Below are positions 1 to 10,490 of a stretch of 64,000 bases of DNA, piece by piece; the first letter of the stretch is position 1, and every line of letters starts with the position of its first letter. The notes under the pieces are model-generated. The model made no database searches, was not told the DNA's origin, and saw only the letters and a program-made list of their open reading frames with translations. Made by a program: the position numbers and the translations under genes. Source of the stretch: Pseudovibrio exalbescens (GTDB lineage Bacteria; Pseudomonadota; Alphaproteobacteria; Rhizobiales; Stappiaceae); contig NZ_JAQZAJ010000001.1 of assembly GCF_028737195.1 (NCBI RefSeq), forward strand, positions 248,001-312,000, written 5' to 3'.

Positions 1-1
1 G

Positions 2-976
2 GGCGTTGGTGCGTACAGCATCGGTGTGTTCCACCTGTTCACGCACGCCTTCTTCAAGGCGCTGTTGTTCCTTTGCGCCGGTTCCGTGATCCACGCGGTG
101 TCCGACGAGCAGGACATGCGGAAGATGGGTGGCCTGCGCAAGCACATTCCGGTGACCTACTGGACCATGATGATCGGCACGCTGGCACTTACCGGTTTCG
201 GTATTCCGCTGACCTACATCGGGACTGCTGGGTTCATCTCCAAGGATGCGATCATTGAAGCGGCTTATGTGGGGCACAATGCCTTTGCAAGCTACGCGTT
301 CTGGATGACTGTTGCTGCTGCGTTCCTGACCAGCTTCTACTCCTGGCGTCTGACGTTCATGACTTTCCACGGCAAGCCTCGGGCTTCTGCCGATGTGATG
401 AGCCATGTGCATGAAAGCCCATGGGTGATGACTGTGCCGCTGCTGCTGCTTTCTGTCGGTGCGCTGTTTGCCGGTATGGCTTTCAAGGCCAACTTCTTTG
501 GTGAAGCCTATGATGCCTTCTGGAAGGGATCGTTGTTCGTCTCAAGCGAAAACCACATCCTTCATGAGATGCACCATGTGCCGGTATGGGTTCGCCTGTC
601 TCCATTCGTGATGATGGCCTCTGGCTTCCTGCTGGCCTGGCAGTTCTACCTGCGCAAGCCGGAAATGCCAAAGGCACTGGCTGCTCGCCACGACGCGCTC
701 TACCGCTTCTTGTTGAACAAGTGGTACTTCGATGAGCTCTACGACATTCTGTTCGTTCGCTCATCCATGTGGCTGGGCCGCTTCCTGTGGAAGCGTGGTG
801 ATGGAACCGTGATTGATGGCATGGGCCCAGACGGGGTTGCTGCCCGCGTTCAAGATGTGACCGCTCGCGTGATCCGTCTCCAGTCTGGCTACATCTATCA
901 TTACGCATTTGCGATGCTGATCGGGGTTGCCTTCTTCGTTACCCTCTCAATGTTCTCGGGCGGGGGAGCCCAATAA
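2..976 (+). CDS. nuoL: NADH-quinone oxidoreductase subunit L, C-terminal part (5' end outside window)
   Basis: This is a membrane subunit of respiratory complex I, an antiporter-like proton-pumping channel in the inner membrane. The frame is open from base 2 and begins GVGAYSIG, then [14 protein letters not shown], the conserved NuoL segment with the essential lysine in a mid-membrane helix. About 325 C-terminal residues are present, with several hydrophobic helices and the lateral amphipathic helix region near the end. The start codon lies outside the window. The stop overlaps the nuoM start (TAATG), which indicates translational coupling in the nuo operon. Family identity is clear; only the N-terminal part is missing. 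Confidence 0.96.
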   Translation, partial: GVGAYSIGVFHLFTHAFFKALLFLCAGSVIHAVSDEQDMRKMGGLRKHIPVTYWTMMIGTLALTGFGIPLTYIGTAGFISKDAIIEAAYVGHNAFASYAFWMTVAAAFLTSFYSWRLTFMTFHGKPRASADVMSHVHESPWVMTVPLLLLSVGALFAGMAFKANFFGEAYDAFWKGSLFVSSENHILHEMHHVPVWVRLSPFVMMASGFLLAWQFYLRKPEMPKALAARHDALYRFLLNKWYFDELYDILFVRSSMWLGRFLWKRGDGTVIDGMGPDGVAARVQDVTARVIRLQSGYIYHYAFAMLIGVAFFVTLSMFSGGGAQ

Positions 977-2499
977 TGAGCGATTGGTCCATTCTCTCCA
1001 TTACCACCTTCCTTCCGTTGGTTGGTGTGCTCTTCATCCTGCTGGTTCGCGGTGACGATGAAGAGGCCAAGAAAAACATTCGCCGGGTGGCGTTGATCAC
1101 CACCTGCTTCACCTTTGTCATTTCCCTGTTCATCTGGGGTGGGTTCACCTATGAGAACCCTGGTTTCCAGATGGTCGAGAAGTATGAGTGGCTAGGCGGT
1201 GCTTTCTCCTACCACATGGGTGTGGACGGCATTTCGATGCTGTTTGTCATTCTGACCACGTTCCTGATGCCATTTTGTATTCTGGCAAGCTGGAACAGCA
1301 TTCAGAACCGTGTGAAGGAATACATGATTGCGTTCCTGGTGCTGGAAACACTGATGATCGGTGTGTTCTGTGCGCTGGATCTGGTCCTGTTCTACATCTT
1401 CTTCGAGGCTGGCCTCATCCCGATGTTCCTTATCATCGGTGTGTGGGGTGGTGCCCGCCGCGTGTATGCAAGTTACAAGTTCTTCCTGTACACGCTGCTT
1501 GGCTCCGTCTTGATGCTGATTGCGATCATGTCCATGTACTGGCAGGCCGGTACGCTGGATATTCCGCAGTTGATGCAGCACGATTTCCCGGCGAGCATGC
1601 AGACGTGGCTGTGGCTGGCGTTCTTCGCAAGCTTTGCGGTGAAGATGCCGATGTGGCCGGTGCATACCTGGTTGCCAGACGCCCACGTTGAAGCGCCAAC
1701 AGCCGGTTCGGTCATTCTTGCGGGTATTCTTCTGAAGATGGGTGGTTACGGCTTCCTGCGTTTCTCTTTGCCAATGTTCCCGTTGGCGAGCGAGATGTTC
1801 GCGCCGTTCGTGTTCACCTTGTCTGTGGTGGCCATCGTCTACACCTCTTTGGTGGCGCTTGCTCAGGAAGACATCAAGAAGCTGATCGCTTACTCATCCG
1901 TTGCGCACATGGGCTATGTGACCATGGGTATCTTCGCGATGAACGAGCAGGGCATTCAGGGCGCGCTGTTTCAGATGCTGTCACACGGTATCGTTTCTGC
2001 CGCACTCTTCCTGTGCGTTGGTGTGATCTACGACCGCATGCATACGCGTCAGATTTCGGCTTATGGCGGTCTCGTCAACATCATGCCGAAATACGCCGTC
2101 GCCTTCATGATCTTCACCATGGCCAATGTGGGTCTGCCTGGAACATCCGGCTTTGTGGGTGAGTTCCTGACGCTGGTTGGTGCTTTCCGCGCCAATACCT
2201 GGGTTGCTCTGTTTGCCACCTTGGGTGTGATCTTGTCTGCCGCCTATGCGCTTTATCTTTACCGCCGCGTTGTGTTTGGCGCGCTGGAGAAGGAAAGCCT
2301 GAAGGCCATGCTGGACTTGAACGCGCGTGAGAAGGTGATCCTGATCCCACTGATCATTCTGACCATCTTCTTTGGGGTGTATCCGGCACCGGTGTTCGAC
2401 GTGACACAGGCTTCCGTTGACGCGCTTATTACGAACTACCAGACAGCGATTGAACTCGGCACCAAGGCCGTGGTTGATACCGCTGGTCTGAGCCATTAA
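976..2499 (+). CDS. nuoM: NADH-quinone oxidoreductase subunit M
   Basis: Inner-membrane proton-pumping subunit of complex I, 507 residues, the usual NuoM length. It is hydrophobic throughout with about 14 predicted helices. The hallmark segment [18 protein letters not shown] near residue 218 and the following [17 protein letters not shown] are those of the NuoM/ND4 antiporter family, with conserved Lys and Glu residues in the channel. It sits between nuoL (TAATG overlap) and nuoN (20-bp gap), as in most bacterial nuo operons, so it is co-transcribed with them. Confidence 0.98.
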   Translation: MSDWSILSITTFLPLVGVLFILLVRGDDEEAKKNIRRVALITTCFTFVISLFIWGGFTYENPGFQMVEKYEWLGGAFSYHMGVDGISMLFVILTTFLMPFCILASWNSIQNRVKEYMIAFLVLETLMIGVFCALDLVLFYIFFEAGLIPMFLIIGVWGGARRVYASYKFFLYTLLGSVLMLIAIMSMYWQAGTLDIPQLMQHDFPASMQTWLWLAFFASFAVKMPMWPVHTWLPDAHVEAPTAGSVILAGILLKMGGYGFLRFSLPMFPLASEMFAPFVFTLSVVAIVYTSLVALAQEDIKKLIAYSSVAHMGYVTMGIFAMNEQGIQGALFQMLSHGIVSAALFLCVGVIYDRMHTRQISAYGGLVNIMPKYAVAFMIFTMANVGLPGTSGFVGEFLTLVGAFRANTWVALFATLGVILSAAYALYLYRRVVFGALEKESLKAMLDLNAREKVILIPLIILTIFFGVYPAPVFDVTQASVDALITNYQTAIELGTKAVVDTAGLSH

Positions 2500-2519
2500 T
2501 TCGACAGGACACTGACACC

Positions 2520-3962
2520 ATGCAAGCTGAGATTTTACAATTTAGCGATCTCGCCCCGGTCTTTCCGGAGCTGCTTCTGGCGGTGGGTGCGCTGGTTTTG
2601 TTGATGGTTGGCGCCTTCGGGGGCAATCGCTCCACCTCCGTGGTGACGGGGATGTGTGTTGCCCTGTTGGCCATTGCCGGTTTGATGCTGGTCGTCTCGC
2701 CGAACTACGGCGAGGTGTTCAACGGTTCCTTCGTACAGGATGCTTTTTCCCGTTACATGAAGGTTCTGGTTCTGATCGGTTCGGGCTTTGCCATTGCCAT
2801 GTCCGTGGCATATGCCCGCTCTCAGAACTTTGACCGCTTTGAGTACCCAATCCTCATTCTGCTGGCGACGCTCGGCATGATGATGATGCTTTCTGCGGGC
2901 GACCTGATTTCCATGTATCTGGGTCTGGAGCTTCAGTCTCTGGCGCTTTATGTGGTTGCGGCAATCAACCGGGACTCCGTGCGGTCCACGGAAGCGGGCC
3001 TGAAGTACTTTGTGCTCGGTGCGCTTTCTTCCGGTATGCTGCTTTACGGCATGTCCTTCATCTATGGCTTTACCGGCCAGATCGAGTTCTCTGCGATTGC
3101 TGAAACTTTGACCACTGAGCGTGCGTCTCTGGGGCTGGTGTTCGGTATCGTGTTCATGCTGGCGGGCCTTGCATTCAAGATCTCTGCCGTGCCGTTCCAC
3201 ATGTGGACCCCTGATGTTTACGAGGGCGCGCCAACCCCTGTGACCGCGTTCTTCGCGGCTGCGCCAAAGATTGCGGCGTTTGGCATGATGGTGCGTGTGC
3301 TGGTGGAAGCGCTTGGCGGTGTTCTGCTGGATTGGCAGCAGATCATCGTGTTCATGGCGATCATGTCCATGGCTCTGGGTTCCTTCGCTGCAATTGGCCA
3401 GAAGAACATCAAGCGACTGATGGCGTATTCCTCCATCGGTCATATGGGCTATGCCATGGTTGGTCTGGCCGCTGGCACGGCTGTTGGCGTTGAGGGCGTG
3501 ATTGTTTACATGACCGCCTATCTGGCAATGACCCTTGGCGCGTTCGCCTGCATCCTTTCCATGCGCCGCAAGGGCGGCATGGTGGAGGAGATTGCGGACC
3601 TTTCCGGTTTGTCGCGCACCAACCTGCCAATGGCCATTCTGCTGGCGTTCATCATGTTCTCCCTGGCTGGTATCCCGCCATTCATCGGGTTCTTTGCCAA
3701 GTTTTACGTGTTCATCGCAGCGGTTGAAGCAGGGCTCTACCCCCTTGCAATCATCGGTATCCTGACCAGTGTTGTCGGCTGTTACTACTATCTGCGTGTC
3801 ATCAAGGTGATGTTCTTTGATGAGCCTTCAGATGAGTTCCTGCCAATGTCCGGTGAAATGAAGATTGTTTTGGGTATCTCCAGCGCCGTTATTTGTCTAT
3901 TTATTCTGGTACCCGGACCAATTGTTGAGGCAGCAAGCGCTGCTGCAAATACGCTGTTCTAA
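2520..3962 (+). CDS. nuoN: NADH-quinone oxidoreductase subunit N
   Basis: Last antiporter-like membrane subunit of complex I, 480 residues and hydrophobic. The conserved stretch [19 protein letters not shown] near residue 229, and the [12 protein letters not shown] motif near residue 301, identify NuoN (ND2). The gene follows nuoM by 20 bp, and its TAA is directly followed by the ATG of birA, so nuo and birA appear to be one transcript. This nuoN-birA junction is common in Alphaproteobacteria. Confidence 0.98.
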   Translation: MQAEILQFSDLAPVFPELLLAVGALVLLMVGAFGGNRSTSVVTGMCVALLAIAGLMLVVSPNYGEVFNGSFVQDAFSRYMKVLVLIGSGFAIAMSVAYARSQNFDRFEYPILILLATLGMMMMLSAGDLISMYLGLELQSLALYVVAAINRDSVRSTEAGLKYFVLGALSSGMLLYGMSFIYGFTGQIEFSAIAETLTTERASLGLVFGIVFMLAGLAFKISAVPFHMWTPDVYEGAPTPVTAFFAAAPKIAAFGMMVRVLVEALGGVLLDWQQIIVFMAIMSMALGSFAAIGQKNIKRLMAYSSIGHMGYAMVGLAAGTAVGVEGVIVYMTAYLAMTLGAFACILSMRRKGGMVEEIADLSGLSRTNLPMAILLAFIMFSLAGIPPFIGFFAKFYVFIAAVEAGLYPLAIIGILTSVVGCYYYLRVIKVMFFDEPSDEFLPMSGEMKIVLGISSAVICLFILVPGPIVEAASAAANTLF

Positions 3963-4742
3963 ATGAGCCAGACTAAATTGCATTTACGAGACAAGGGCCC
4001 GGTGTCATCTGCACCGGGCTTTACTTTTGAACATTACGATAGCATTGGGTCCACCAATAGCTATGGCATCGATCTTGCCAGGCAGGGGCACCCCGGCCAC
4101 CTTTGGCTGCGAGCTGAAGAGCAGACCGAGGGACGTGGCCGAAGGGGCCGTGCGTGGACCTCTGACCGAGGCAACCTGTTTGCTTCCGTACTGCTGCGCT
4201 TTGACAAGCTGGATGAGACGGCGGTGCAATTTCCATTCGTTGCTGCGCTTTCTCTGGCGGATGCGGTGGAAAAAGCCTGCGGCGTGACCCATCTGGTAGA
4301 GCTGAAATGGCCCAATGATCTTCTCATCAATGGGGCTAAGATTTCAGGAATTTTGCTTGAGAGTGAAAGCCATTCCTCCTATGGGTTCTATCTGGTCTGC
4401 GGTTTTGGCGTGAATGTTGTTCACCACCCGGACCTTGGCCTTTATAAAACAACGGACTTGCGCAGCTTGGGCTTCCAGTGCAATGCAGACTTGTTGTTTT
4501 TGAAACTGGCAGAAAGTTTCGAGCATTGGCTGGGCACTTGGTCCAAGCCAAATGGCTTTGATGTGGTGCGAAAGGCTTGGCTGGAACGCGCCATTGGGGT
4601 TGGGGAGCAGATACGTGTGCGCCTGACCCGGGAAGAATTCAGCGGACGCTTTGTCGATATCGATCATTTCGGCCGGTTGATCCTGAAGATGGACAGCGGC
4701 GAAACGCGGCTGGTTTCCGCAGGAGACGTGTTTTTTTCCTGA
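3963..4742 (+). CDS. birA: Biotin-[acetyl-CoA-carboxylase] ligase
   Basis: Adds biotin to the carboxyl-carrier domain of acetyl-CoA carboxylase and other biotin enzymes, through biotinyl-AMP. The 259-residue protein has the biotin/adenylate-binding motif GRGRRGR at residues 57-63 and KWPNDLL at 115-121, the two signatures of the ligase fold. A short C-terminal SH3-like domain follows. There is no N-terminal helix-turn-helix domain, so unlike E. coli BirA it should not act as a repressor. The ATG comes directly after the nuoN stop codon. Confidence 0.95.
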   Translation: MSQTKLHLRDKGPVSSAPGFTFEHYDSIGSTNSYGIDLARQGHPGHLWLRAEEQTEGRGRRGRAWTSDRGNLFASVLLRFDKLDETAVQFPFVAALSLADAVEKACGVTHLVELKWPNDLLINGAKISGILLESESHSSYGFYLVCGFGVNVVHHPDLGLYKTTDLRSLGFQCNADLLFLKLAESFEHWLGTWSKPNGFDVVRKAWLERAIGVGEQIRVRLTREEFSGRFVDIDHFGRLILKMDSGETRLVSAGDVFFS

Positions 4743-4835
4743 AGCATGGCTGCATCAAGCATGTGGCTGTCTCGTCCGGCGCCGTTATTCGGGCTGCCCG
4801 AGACCGTTTCAGGACGTTTGGAAAGGTAATTCAAT

Positions 4836-6503
4836 ATGTCGAGCGAAAATCAGCTCGTGTTTTTGCCCCTCGGGGGCGTTGGCGAAATCGGGATGAACCT
4901 TGGCCTTTATGGTATGGGCCCCGAAGATGACCGCACTTGGCTGGTCGTTGACTTTGGCGTTTCTTTTGCCGGGCCCGAGCTGCCGGGCGTTGATCTTGTG
5001 CTGCCGGATATTCGTTTCTTGCAGGAAGAACGCAGCCGTATTGCCGGTATCGTGATTACGCACGCCCATGAAGACCACTATGGTGCGCTGCCGTACATCT
5101 GGAACCTTGTTGAGGCGCCCGTATATGCCACGCCATTTGCCGCCGGTTTGCTGGAGGCAAAATATGGCGTTGACGGCGAGCAGGTGGACATTCCGGTCAC
5201 CATTGTCAATCAAGGCGAGCGTCTCAACATCGGGCCGTTCGACGTTGAGCTTTTGACCATGACCCACTCGATCCCCGAGCCGTGTGGCCTTGCCATTCGC
5301 GCCAATGGGCAGATGGTGGTGCACTCTGGCGACTGGAAGATTGACCCCACACCGGGTGTCGGCAAATCCATGGATATGGACCGGCTGCGGGAGCTGGGAG
5401 AGGAGGGTGTTGACGCCCTGATTTGCGACAGCACCAATGCCGTGCGCGATGGCGTGAGCCCCAGTGAAGCGGAAGTACAGGCGGAACTGACACGGATTAT
5501 CAAGGAAGCGACCGGCCGTGTGGCGGTGACCACCTTTGCCTCCAACGTGGCGCGCATCCGCGCCGTGGCCGAAGCGGCTGCAGCAGCGGAACGTGAGATC
5601 GTGGTGGTGGGGCGCTCCATGCTGCGGGTGATCGAGGTTGCCAAGGAACTGGGCTATCTGGATGGCTTGCCGCCGTTTCGTGATGAAGAGGCCTATGGCC
5701 ACTTTCCTCGGGACAAGGTGGTGATGATTTGCACCGGGTCGCAAGGGGAAAACCGGGCGGCGATGGCACGCATTGCGGCGGACAATCACCGCCAGATCGC
5801 GCTGACTTCCGGGGACACCGTGATTTTCTCGTCTCGAACCATTCCGGGCAATGAGAAGGCCGTAAACACGGTGATCAACTCTTTGGTGTCACAAGGCTTG
5901 AAGGTGATTACCGACCGGGATGCGCTTGTGCATGTTTCCGGTCACCCACGCCGCGGTGAGCTGGATCAGCTTTACAACCTTTTGAAGCCGAGGAAGGTGA
6001 TCCCCGTCCACGGGGAGGCGCTGCATTTGGCCTGTCACAAGGACTTTGCGCTTTCCAAGGGCGTGAAGGATGTGAAGATCATCAAGGACGGCGACATGGT
6101 GCGCCTTGCTCCGGGGCCGTTGCAGGTGATCGACGAAGCGCCCGTCGGCATCATGGTGCGTGATGGTGATCTGTTGATGCTGCCGGAAGAGGCTGGCGTT
6201 CAGGAACGTCGCAAGCTTTCGTTTGCGGGCACTGTTGTGGTGTCGTTGGCAGTTAGCTCCAAGGGGGAGCTGCATGGCGACATCGATGTGGTGCTCTTCG
6301 GCATTCCGGAGTTCAACCGGGATGGAGATCCTTTTGAGGATCTGGTGCATGAAGCCGTTTATGGGGCCGTGATCAGCATTCCCAAACCACGGCGCAAGGA
6401 TGTTGATCTTGTAACCGAGGCGGCACGCCGGGCCGCGCGCTATGCCGTTGTCGAACATTGGGGCAAGAAGCCGTTGTGCCGCGCCCTGGTGCGCAAGGTG
6501 TAA
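4836..6503 (+). CDS. rnj: Ribonuclease J (metallo-beta-lactamase fold)
   Basis: RNase J family nuclease with 5'-3' exonuclease and endonuclease activity in RNA decay and rRNA maturation. The 555 residues begin with the beta-lactamase fold. The zinc motif HAHEDH lies at residues 76-81. The later segments MTHSIPEPCG, HSGDWKID and CTGSQGE belong to the beta-CASP nuclease family, and a C-terminal domain follows. The length equals that of other alphaproteobacterial RNase J proteins, and the gene commonly follows birA in this group. A 93-bp spacer separates it from birA. The symbol rnj is used in some relatives, where older records say 'hydrolase'. Confidence 0.93.
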   Translation: MSSENQLVFLPLGGVGEIGMNLGLYGMGPEDDRTWLVVDFGVSFAGPELPGVDLVLPDIRFLQEERSRIAGIVITHAHEDHYGALPYIWNLVEAPVYATPFAAGLLEAKYGVDGEQVDIPVTIVNQGERLNIGPFDVELLTMTHSIPEPCGLAIRANGQMVVHSGDWKIDPTPGVGKSMDMDRLRELGEEGVDALICDSTNAVRDGVSPSEAEVQAELTRIIKEATGRVAVTTFASNVARIRAVAEAAAAAEREIVVVGRSMLRVIEVAKELGYLDGLPPFRDEEAYGHFPRDKVVMICTGSQGENRAAMARIAADNHRQIALTSGDTVIFSSRTIPGNEKAVNTVINSLVSQGLKVITDRDALVHVSGHPRRGELDQLYNLLKPRKVIPVHGEALHLACHKDFALSKGVKDVKIIKDGDMVRLAPGPLQVIDEAPVGIMVRDGDLLMLPEEAGVQERRKLSFAGTVVVSLAVSSKGELHGDIDVVLFGIPEFNRDGDPFEDLVHEAVYGAVISIPKPRRKDVDLVTEAARRAARYAVVEHWGKKPLCRALVRKV

Positions 6504-6600
6504 GCTTCTATCCGCGACATATACGCACTAGAACGTATGGGGCGCTGGACATTTCTCCCGAAATCTGGTCCATCTAACACTGGTTTTCGGGAGGAGAACG

Positions 6601-7005
6601 ATGATAGGGCGGCTGAATCATGTGGCCATTGCCGTTGCCAATATGGACGACGGCCTGAAGGTTTATCGCGATGGGCTGGGGGGCGTTGCTTCTGAGAAGG
6701 TGGCGCAGCCGGAGCATGGCGTGTCCACGGTGTTCATTGAATTACCCAATACCAAGATTGAGCTTCTGGAGCCGCTTGGCGAGAACTCTCCCATCACTTC
6801 CTTTGTGGAGCGCAATCCCGCCGGTGGTATCCACCACGTGTGCTATGAGGTGGAGGACATTGTGGCGGCACGCGACAAGCTGGTGGCGCAGGGCTATCGC
6901 ATTCTGGGGGATGGGAACCCCAAGATCGGCGCCCACGGCAAGCCGGTTTTGTTTCTGCACCCGAAAGATTTCCTCGGCACCTTGACCGAGCTGGAAGAAG
7001 CTTGA
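6601..7005 (+). CDS. mce: Methylmalonyl-CoA epimerase
   Basis: Interconverts (R)- and (S)-methylmalonyl-CoA in propionyl-CoA breakdown. The protein has 134 residues in the vicinal-oxygen-chelate fold, as two beta-alpha-beta-beta-beta halves. The likely metal ligands are visible: His7, Glu54 (IELLEPLGE), His78 or His79 (GGIHHVCYEVED) and Glu130 (LTELEEA). A good ribosome site, GGGAGGAGA, precedes the ATG. It lies between RNase J and a DUF1467 gene, a conserved order in Hyphomicrobiales. Confidence 0.94.
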   Translation: MIGRLNHVAIAVANMDDGLKVYRDGLGGVASEKVAQPEHGVSTVFIELPNTKIELLEPLGENSPITSFVERNPAGGIHHVCYEVEDIVAARDKLVAQGYRILGDGNPKIGAHGKPVLFLHPKDFLGTLTELEEA

Positions 7006-7033
7006 AGCCAACAGTTAGGAAGAGGGGATAAGC

Positions 7034-7303
7034 GTGTCACTGGCGTTGGGCCTTGCGATCTATTTCATGATGTGGTGGATCCTGTTTCTGGCGATCCTGC
7101 CCTTTGGTGTGCGAACAGCAGATGAGCTGGGCGAGGATGTGGTGCCGGGAAGTGCGGAAAGTGCGCCGGCGCACCCGTTGATGCTGCGCAAGGTGATCGC
7201 TAACACAATTGTGACCACGGCATTGTTCGTGGCGGTTTATTACGTTTTGGAATCAGGAATGGGAACGCAAATTCTTGATTTCGCCGGTCGCTACATGAAC
7301 TAG
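7034..7303 (+). CDS. DUF1467 family small membrane protein
   Basis: An 89-residue inner-membrane protein of unknown function. Two hydrophobic helices (about residues 4-24 and 58-77) flank a short acidic loop. The motif ILPFGVRTADE after the first helix is typical of the alphaproteobacterial DUF1467 family. It starts at a GTG preceded by AGAGGGG, 28 bp after mce, and probably shares its transcript. The family is almost always found beside mce and proS, but no biochemical role is established. Confidence 0.87.
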   Translation: MSLALGLAIYFMMWWILFLAILPFGVRTADELGEDVVPGSAESAPAHPLMLRKVIANTIVTTALFVAVYYVLESGMGTQILDFAGRYMN

Positions 7304-7314
7304 CTTCATCAGGA

Positions 7315-7493
7315 CAAAAAAAAGCAAGGCTTAAAAAGCCTTGCTCATCAAAAAGTTCCGCGTCTACTTGCCTTCGTTTGCGCCGTTTGTTGACGCCGGC
7401 TGCAACCGCTTCAAGCGTGCGCCAGAAGGCCTTCCTCCCAAGACTCAGACCGCGATGCTATCCGGGTGTTTTTCAACCCCAGATCTTTTTATT
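7315..7493 (-). ncRNA. Candidate small RNA (about 180 nt) with own promoter and terminator
   Basis: On the minus strand a promoter-like pair, TGACAA (7527-7522) and TATATT (7505-7500) with a 16-bp spacer, points into a 180-nt stretch without a convincing gene. The stretch ends in a perfect 10-bp hairpin (AGCAAGGCTT at 7323-7332 with AAGCCTTGCT at 7336-7345), followed on the minus strand by about seven T residues. This is a complete intrinsic terminator facing the DUF1467 gene. The RNA would contain the purine-rich stretch GGGAGGAAGG. I do not recognise the family; it lacks the SRP and tmRNA signatures. It could instead encode a very short peptide. Confidence 0.4.
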
Positions 7494-7753
7494 GACAGGA
7501 ATATAACAAGGTGACACGAGTTTGTCATTATTTAGTAGCTGGTGGCCTAATCTTTAATCCTGCCCAAATTTTAAGCAAAAAAAGTGACTGTTGACCAAGC
7601 TCAACGCGCGGGGAAAGGGGCTGTGCCCAGACGTTTTCAGCTGGTAAAACGCCGCTAACACCGCCCATTTCAACATCAGGGCTTGTCTTTTCTCAGCGGG
7701 TTTGCTTTGAGTGCCTATCGTTCAAGGCTAACCAAACTTCAAGAGTTCAACCG
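7494..7753. other. Intergenic region upstream of proS
   Basis: Together with the candidate RNA this makes a 450-bp gap between DUF1467 and proS. It holds the promoter for the minus-strand RNA (7500-7527). A weak hairpin, CGTTTT...AAAACG, lies around 7632-7655. The proS promoter is presumably here, but no clear -35/-10 pair can be singled out, and I see no coding sequence. Confidence 0.5.
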
Positions 7754-9085
7754 ATGCGTTTGTCCCGATATTTCCTGCCGATCCTGAAGGAAACTCCGAA
7801 AGAAGCGGAGATTGTATCCCACCGTCTCATGTTGCGCGCTGGTATGCTGCGTCAGCAGTCCGCCGGGATCTATGCTTGGTTGCCTCTGGGCTATCGGGTT
7901 TTGATGAAGATCCAGCGCATTGTGGAAGAAGAGCAGAACCGTGCGGGCGCTGTGGAGCTATTGATGCCGACCATTCAGTCTGCAGATTTGTGGCGCGAAA
8001 GTGGGCGCTATGAAGCTTATGGCAAGGAAATGCTTCGCATTACGGACCGCCATGAGCGTGACATGCTGTTTGGGCCGACCAATGAAGAGATGATTACGGA
8101 CATTTTCCGCAGCTACGTCCGGTCCTACAAGGATCTGCCGCTGAACCTCTACCACATCCAGTGGAAATTCCGCGACGAGGTACGTCCTCGTTTTGGTGTA
8201 ATGCGCGGCCGCGAGTTCCTGATGAAGGATGCATATTCGTTTGATCTTGATCAGGAATCTGCACGCCATGCCTACAACCGCATGTTTGTTGCCTACCTGC
8301 GCACCTTTGACCGAATGGGCTTGAAGGCCATTCCAATGAAGGCGGATACCGGCCCGATTGGGGGGGATCTGTCACACGAGTTCATCATTCTTGCCTCAAC
8401 CGGTGAGAGCGAGGTGTTCCTGAACAAGGACATCCTTGATCTGCCTATCCCAGCTGAAGACACAGACTTTGACTCTGATCTCAGCCCAATCATCACGGAT
8501 TGGACCACCCCTTATGCTGCAACCGATGAGATGCATGACGAAGAGGCATTTGCAGCCGTCGGCGACGACAAGCAAGTATCTGCTCGCGGTATCGAAGTGG
8601 GGCACATCTTCTACTTCGGCACCAAGTATTCAGAGCCAATGGGTGCCAAGGTGACCAACTCCGAGGGCGTTGAGGTGCCTGTTCACATGGGGTCCTACGG
8701 TGTAGGCGTGTCCCGTTTGATGGCTGCGTTGATTGAGGCCAATCATGATGATGATGGCATCATCTGGCCGATGTCTGTGGCACCTTTCCATGTTGGTCTC
8801 ATCAACATGAAGCCGGGCAGCGAAGCTGATGAAGCCTGCGAAAGCCTTTACAAGCAGCTTGAGGCTGCCGGCGTTGAAGTGCTTTATGATGATCGTGACA
8901 CCCGTGCAGGTGCCAAATTTGCTGGGATGGATCTCATTGGTCTGCCGTATCAGGTGATCGTTGGACCGCGCGGACTGAAGACTGGCGAAGTCGAAGTGAA
9001 AAACCGCGCAACTGGAGAACGTGAGATGTTGTCCCCAGAAGCGGCAGCAGAAAAGTTGATTGCTGCGGTTCGGACACAAAGCTGA
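7754..9085 (+). CDS. proS: Proline-tRNA ligase, short alphaproteobacterial type
   Basis: Charges tRNA-Pro with proline through a class II synthetase core. At 443 residues it matches the short form of prokaryotic ProRS that lacks the insertion editing domain. Motif 2 is seen as [21 protein letters not shown] near residue 138, and motif 3 as [14 protein letters not shown] near residue 313. The C-terminal anticodon-binding domain covers roughly residues 350-443 ([18 protein letters not shown]). It is followed by lolC and lolD, a conserved neighbourhood. A weak hairpin terminator follows at 9105-9130. Confidence 0.97.
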   Translation: MRLSRYFLPILKETPKEAEIVSHRLMLRAGMLRQQSAGIYAWLPLGYRVLMKIQRIVEEEQNRAGAVELLMPTIQSADLWRESGRYEAYGKEMLRITDRHERDMLFGPTNEEMITDIFRSYVRSYKDLPLNLYHIQWKFRDEVRPRFGVMRGREFLMKDAYSFDLDQESARHAYNRMFVAYLRTFDRMGLKAIPMKADTGPIGGDLSHEFIILASTGESEVFLNKDILDLPIPAEDTDFDSDLSPIITDWTTPYAATDEMHDEEAFAAVGDDKQVSARGIEVGHIFYFGTKYSEPMGAKVTNSEGVEVPVHMGSYGVGVSRLMAALIEANHDDDGIIWPMSVAPFHVGLINMKPGSEADEACESLYKQLEAAGVEVLYDDRDTRAGAKFAGMDLIGLPYQVIVGPRGLKTGEVEVKNRATGEREMLSPEAAAEKLIAAVRTQS

Positions 9086-9104
9086 TTAAACTTCAGGTTA
9101 AAGG

Positions 9105-9136
9105 AATCGCGCCATGTGATTGGCGCGATTTCTGTT
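9105..9136 (+). terminator. Hairpin after proS
   Basis: A 10-bp perfect stem, AATCGCGCCA (9105-9114) with TGGCGCGATT (9121-9130) and a 6-nt loop, is followed by a poor T tract (TCTGTT). It probably gives partial termination between proS and lolC. Confidence 0.5.
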
Positions 9137-9200
9137 CGTATGCGTTCATATCCTGCTCTGCCGCGTGCAGAGCGCCTGATCAGGGGAGTGCGGAAGCAAG

Positions 9201-10490
9201 ATGACGGCTCAAACACAAACGGAGCAGCTCACCCGTGCAACACGCCCATTTGCGGCGTTCGAGTGGATGCTGGCGGGCCGATATCTGCGATCCCGGCGCA
9301 AGGAGACCTTTATCTCCGTGATTGCGGGCTTTTCCTTTTTGGGCATCACCTTGGGCGTTGCAACGCTGATCATTGTGATGGCGGTCATGAATGGCTTCCG
9401 GGCTGAGCTTCTCACTAAGATCCTTGGGATCAATGGCCATGTGCTGCTCCAGCCAATCGACTCGCGACTGGATGACTTTGATGCTGTGACAGGCCGCCTT
9501 GAAGGGCTGGATGGCGTGCGCTTTGCCATGCCGTTTGTGGAAGGTCAGGCAATGGTATCAGGGCCTGCCGCAGACCTCGGTGCTCTGTTTCGCGGCGTGC
9601 GCAAAAGTGATCTCGACAAACTGCCACTTGTTTCTCAAAACATAAAGGTGGGCACCCTTGAAGGGTTTGATGAGGGCCAGGGCATTGCCATCGGCACGCG
9701 TCTGGCGCGTTCCCTTGGCGTTTCGGTGGGAGATCCGATCCGTGTGATCACACCGCGCGGGGCCATAACGCCGATGGGTATGACGCCCCGTGTAAAGGCC
9801 TATCCGGTTGTCGCGCTCTTCGAAATTGGCATGAGCGAATATGATGGCACCATTGCCTTCATGCCTTTTGAAGAAGCCCAGCTTTATTTCAACCTTGAAG
9901 GTGTCGCGACCGGTGTAGAAGTCTATGCCGATGATCCTGACAATGTGGGCGCGGTGCGCAAGGCGGTGGAAGAAGGCGCTGGACGGCCGTCTTTTGTTAC
10001 TGATTGGCGGCAGCGCAACATGACATTCTTTTCAGCGCTGGAGGTCGAGCGGAACGTGATGTTCCTTATCCTGACGCTGATCGTGTTGGTCGCCGCTTTG
10101 AACATCATCTCCGGAATGACTATGCTGGTGAAAGACAAGGGGCGGGACATTGCGGTCCTGCGCACGATGGGCGCCACCCGAGGCGCCGTGATGCGTGTCT
10201 TTGTGATCACGGGGGCCAGTATCGGCACCTTTGGAACCATTGCCGGTGTTGCGTTGGGTACTGTTGTTTGTTGGAACATCGAAAGCATCCGGCAAGGCAT
10301 ATCCTGGCTGACCCGTACTGAGCTGTTTTCACCAGAGCTTTACTTTCTATCCAAGTTGCCAGCAGAAATGGACTCCACAGAGACATTGGCAGTTGTGGCA
10401 ATGGCGCTTGGCTTGAGCTTTCTTGCTACAATCTACCCGGCGTGGCGCGCAGCGCGCCTCGATCCTGTTGAAGCGCTGAGGTACGAATAA
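9201..10490 (+). CDS. lolC: Lipoprotein-releasing ABC transporter permease (LolC/LolE type)
   Basis: Inner-membrane permease that extracts mature lipoproteins from the inner membrane and hands them to the periplasmic carrier LolA. The 429 residues show the family layout: a cytoplasmic N-terminus ([27 protein letters not shown]), one helix near 45-70, a large periplasmic domain (about 70-290) and three C-terminal helices of the MacB/FtsX type ending [23 protein letters not shown] ribosome site precedes the ATG. Its TAA overlaps the ATG of lolD. Only one permease gene is present, so it probably works as a homodimer (often called LolF in such systems). Confidence 0.93.
   Translation: MTAQTQTEQLTRATRPFAAFEWMLAGRYLRSRRKETFISVIAGFSFLGITLGVATLIIVMAVMNGFRAELLTKILGINGHVLLQPIDSRLDDFDAVTGRLEGLDGVRFAMPFVEGQAMVSGPAADLGALFRGVRKSDLDKLPLVSQNIKVGTLEGFDEGQGIAIGTRLARSLGVSVGDPIRVITPRGAITPMGMTPRVKAYPVVALFEIGMSEYDGTIAFMPFEEAQLYFNLEGVATGVEVYADDPDNVGAVRKAVEEGAGRPSFVTDWRQRNMTFFSALEVERNVMFLILTLIVLVAALNIISGMTMLVKDKGRDIAVLRTMGATRGAVMRVFVITGASIGTFGTIAGVALGTVVCWNIESIRQGISWLTRTELFSPELYFLSKLPAEMDSTETLAVVAMALGLSFLATIYPAWRAARLDPVEALRYE

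Noticed and set aside
7315-7493. Candidate RNA as 6S RNA, SRP RNA or tmRNA
   Set aside because: No long 6S-like helix, no GGAAGC SRP loop and no tag-peptide sequence could be found.
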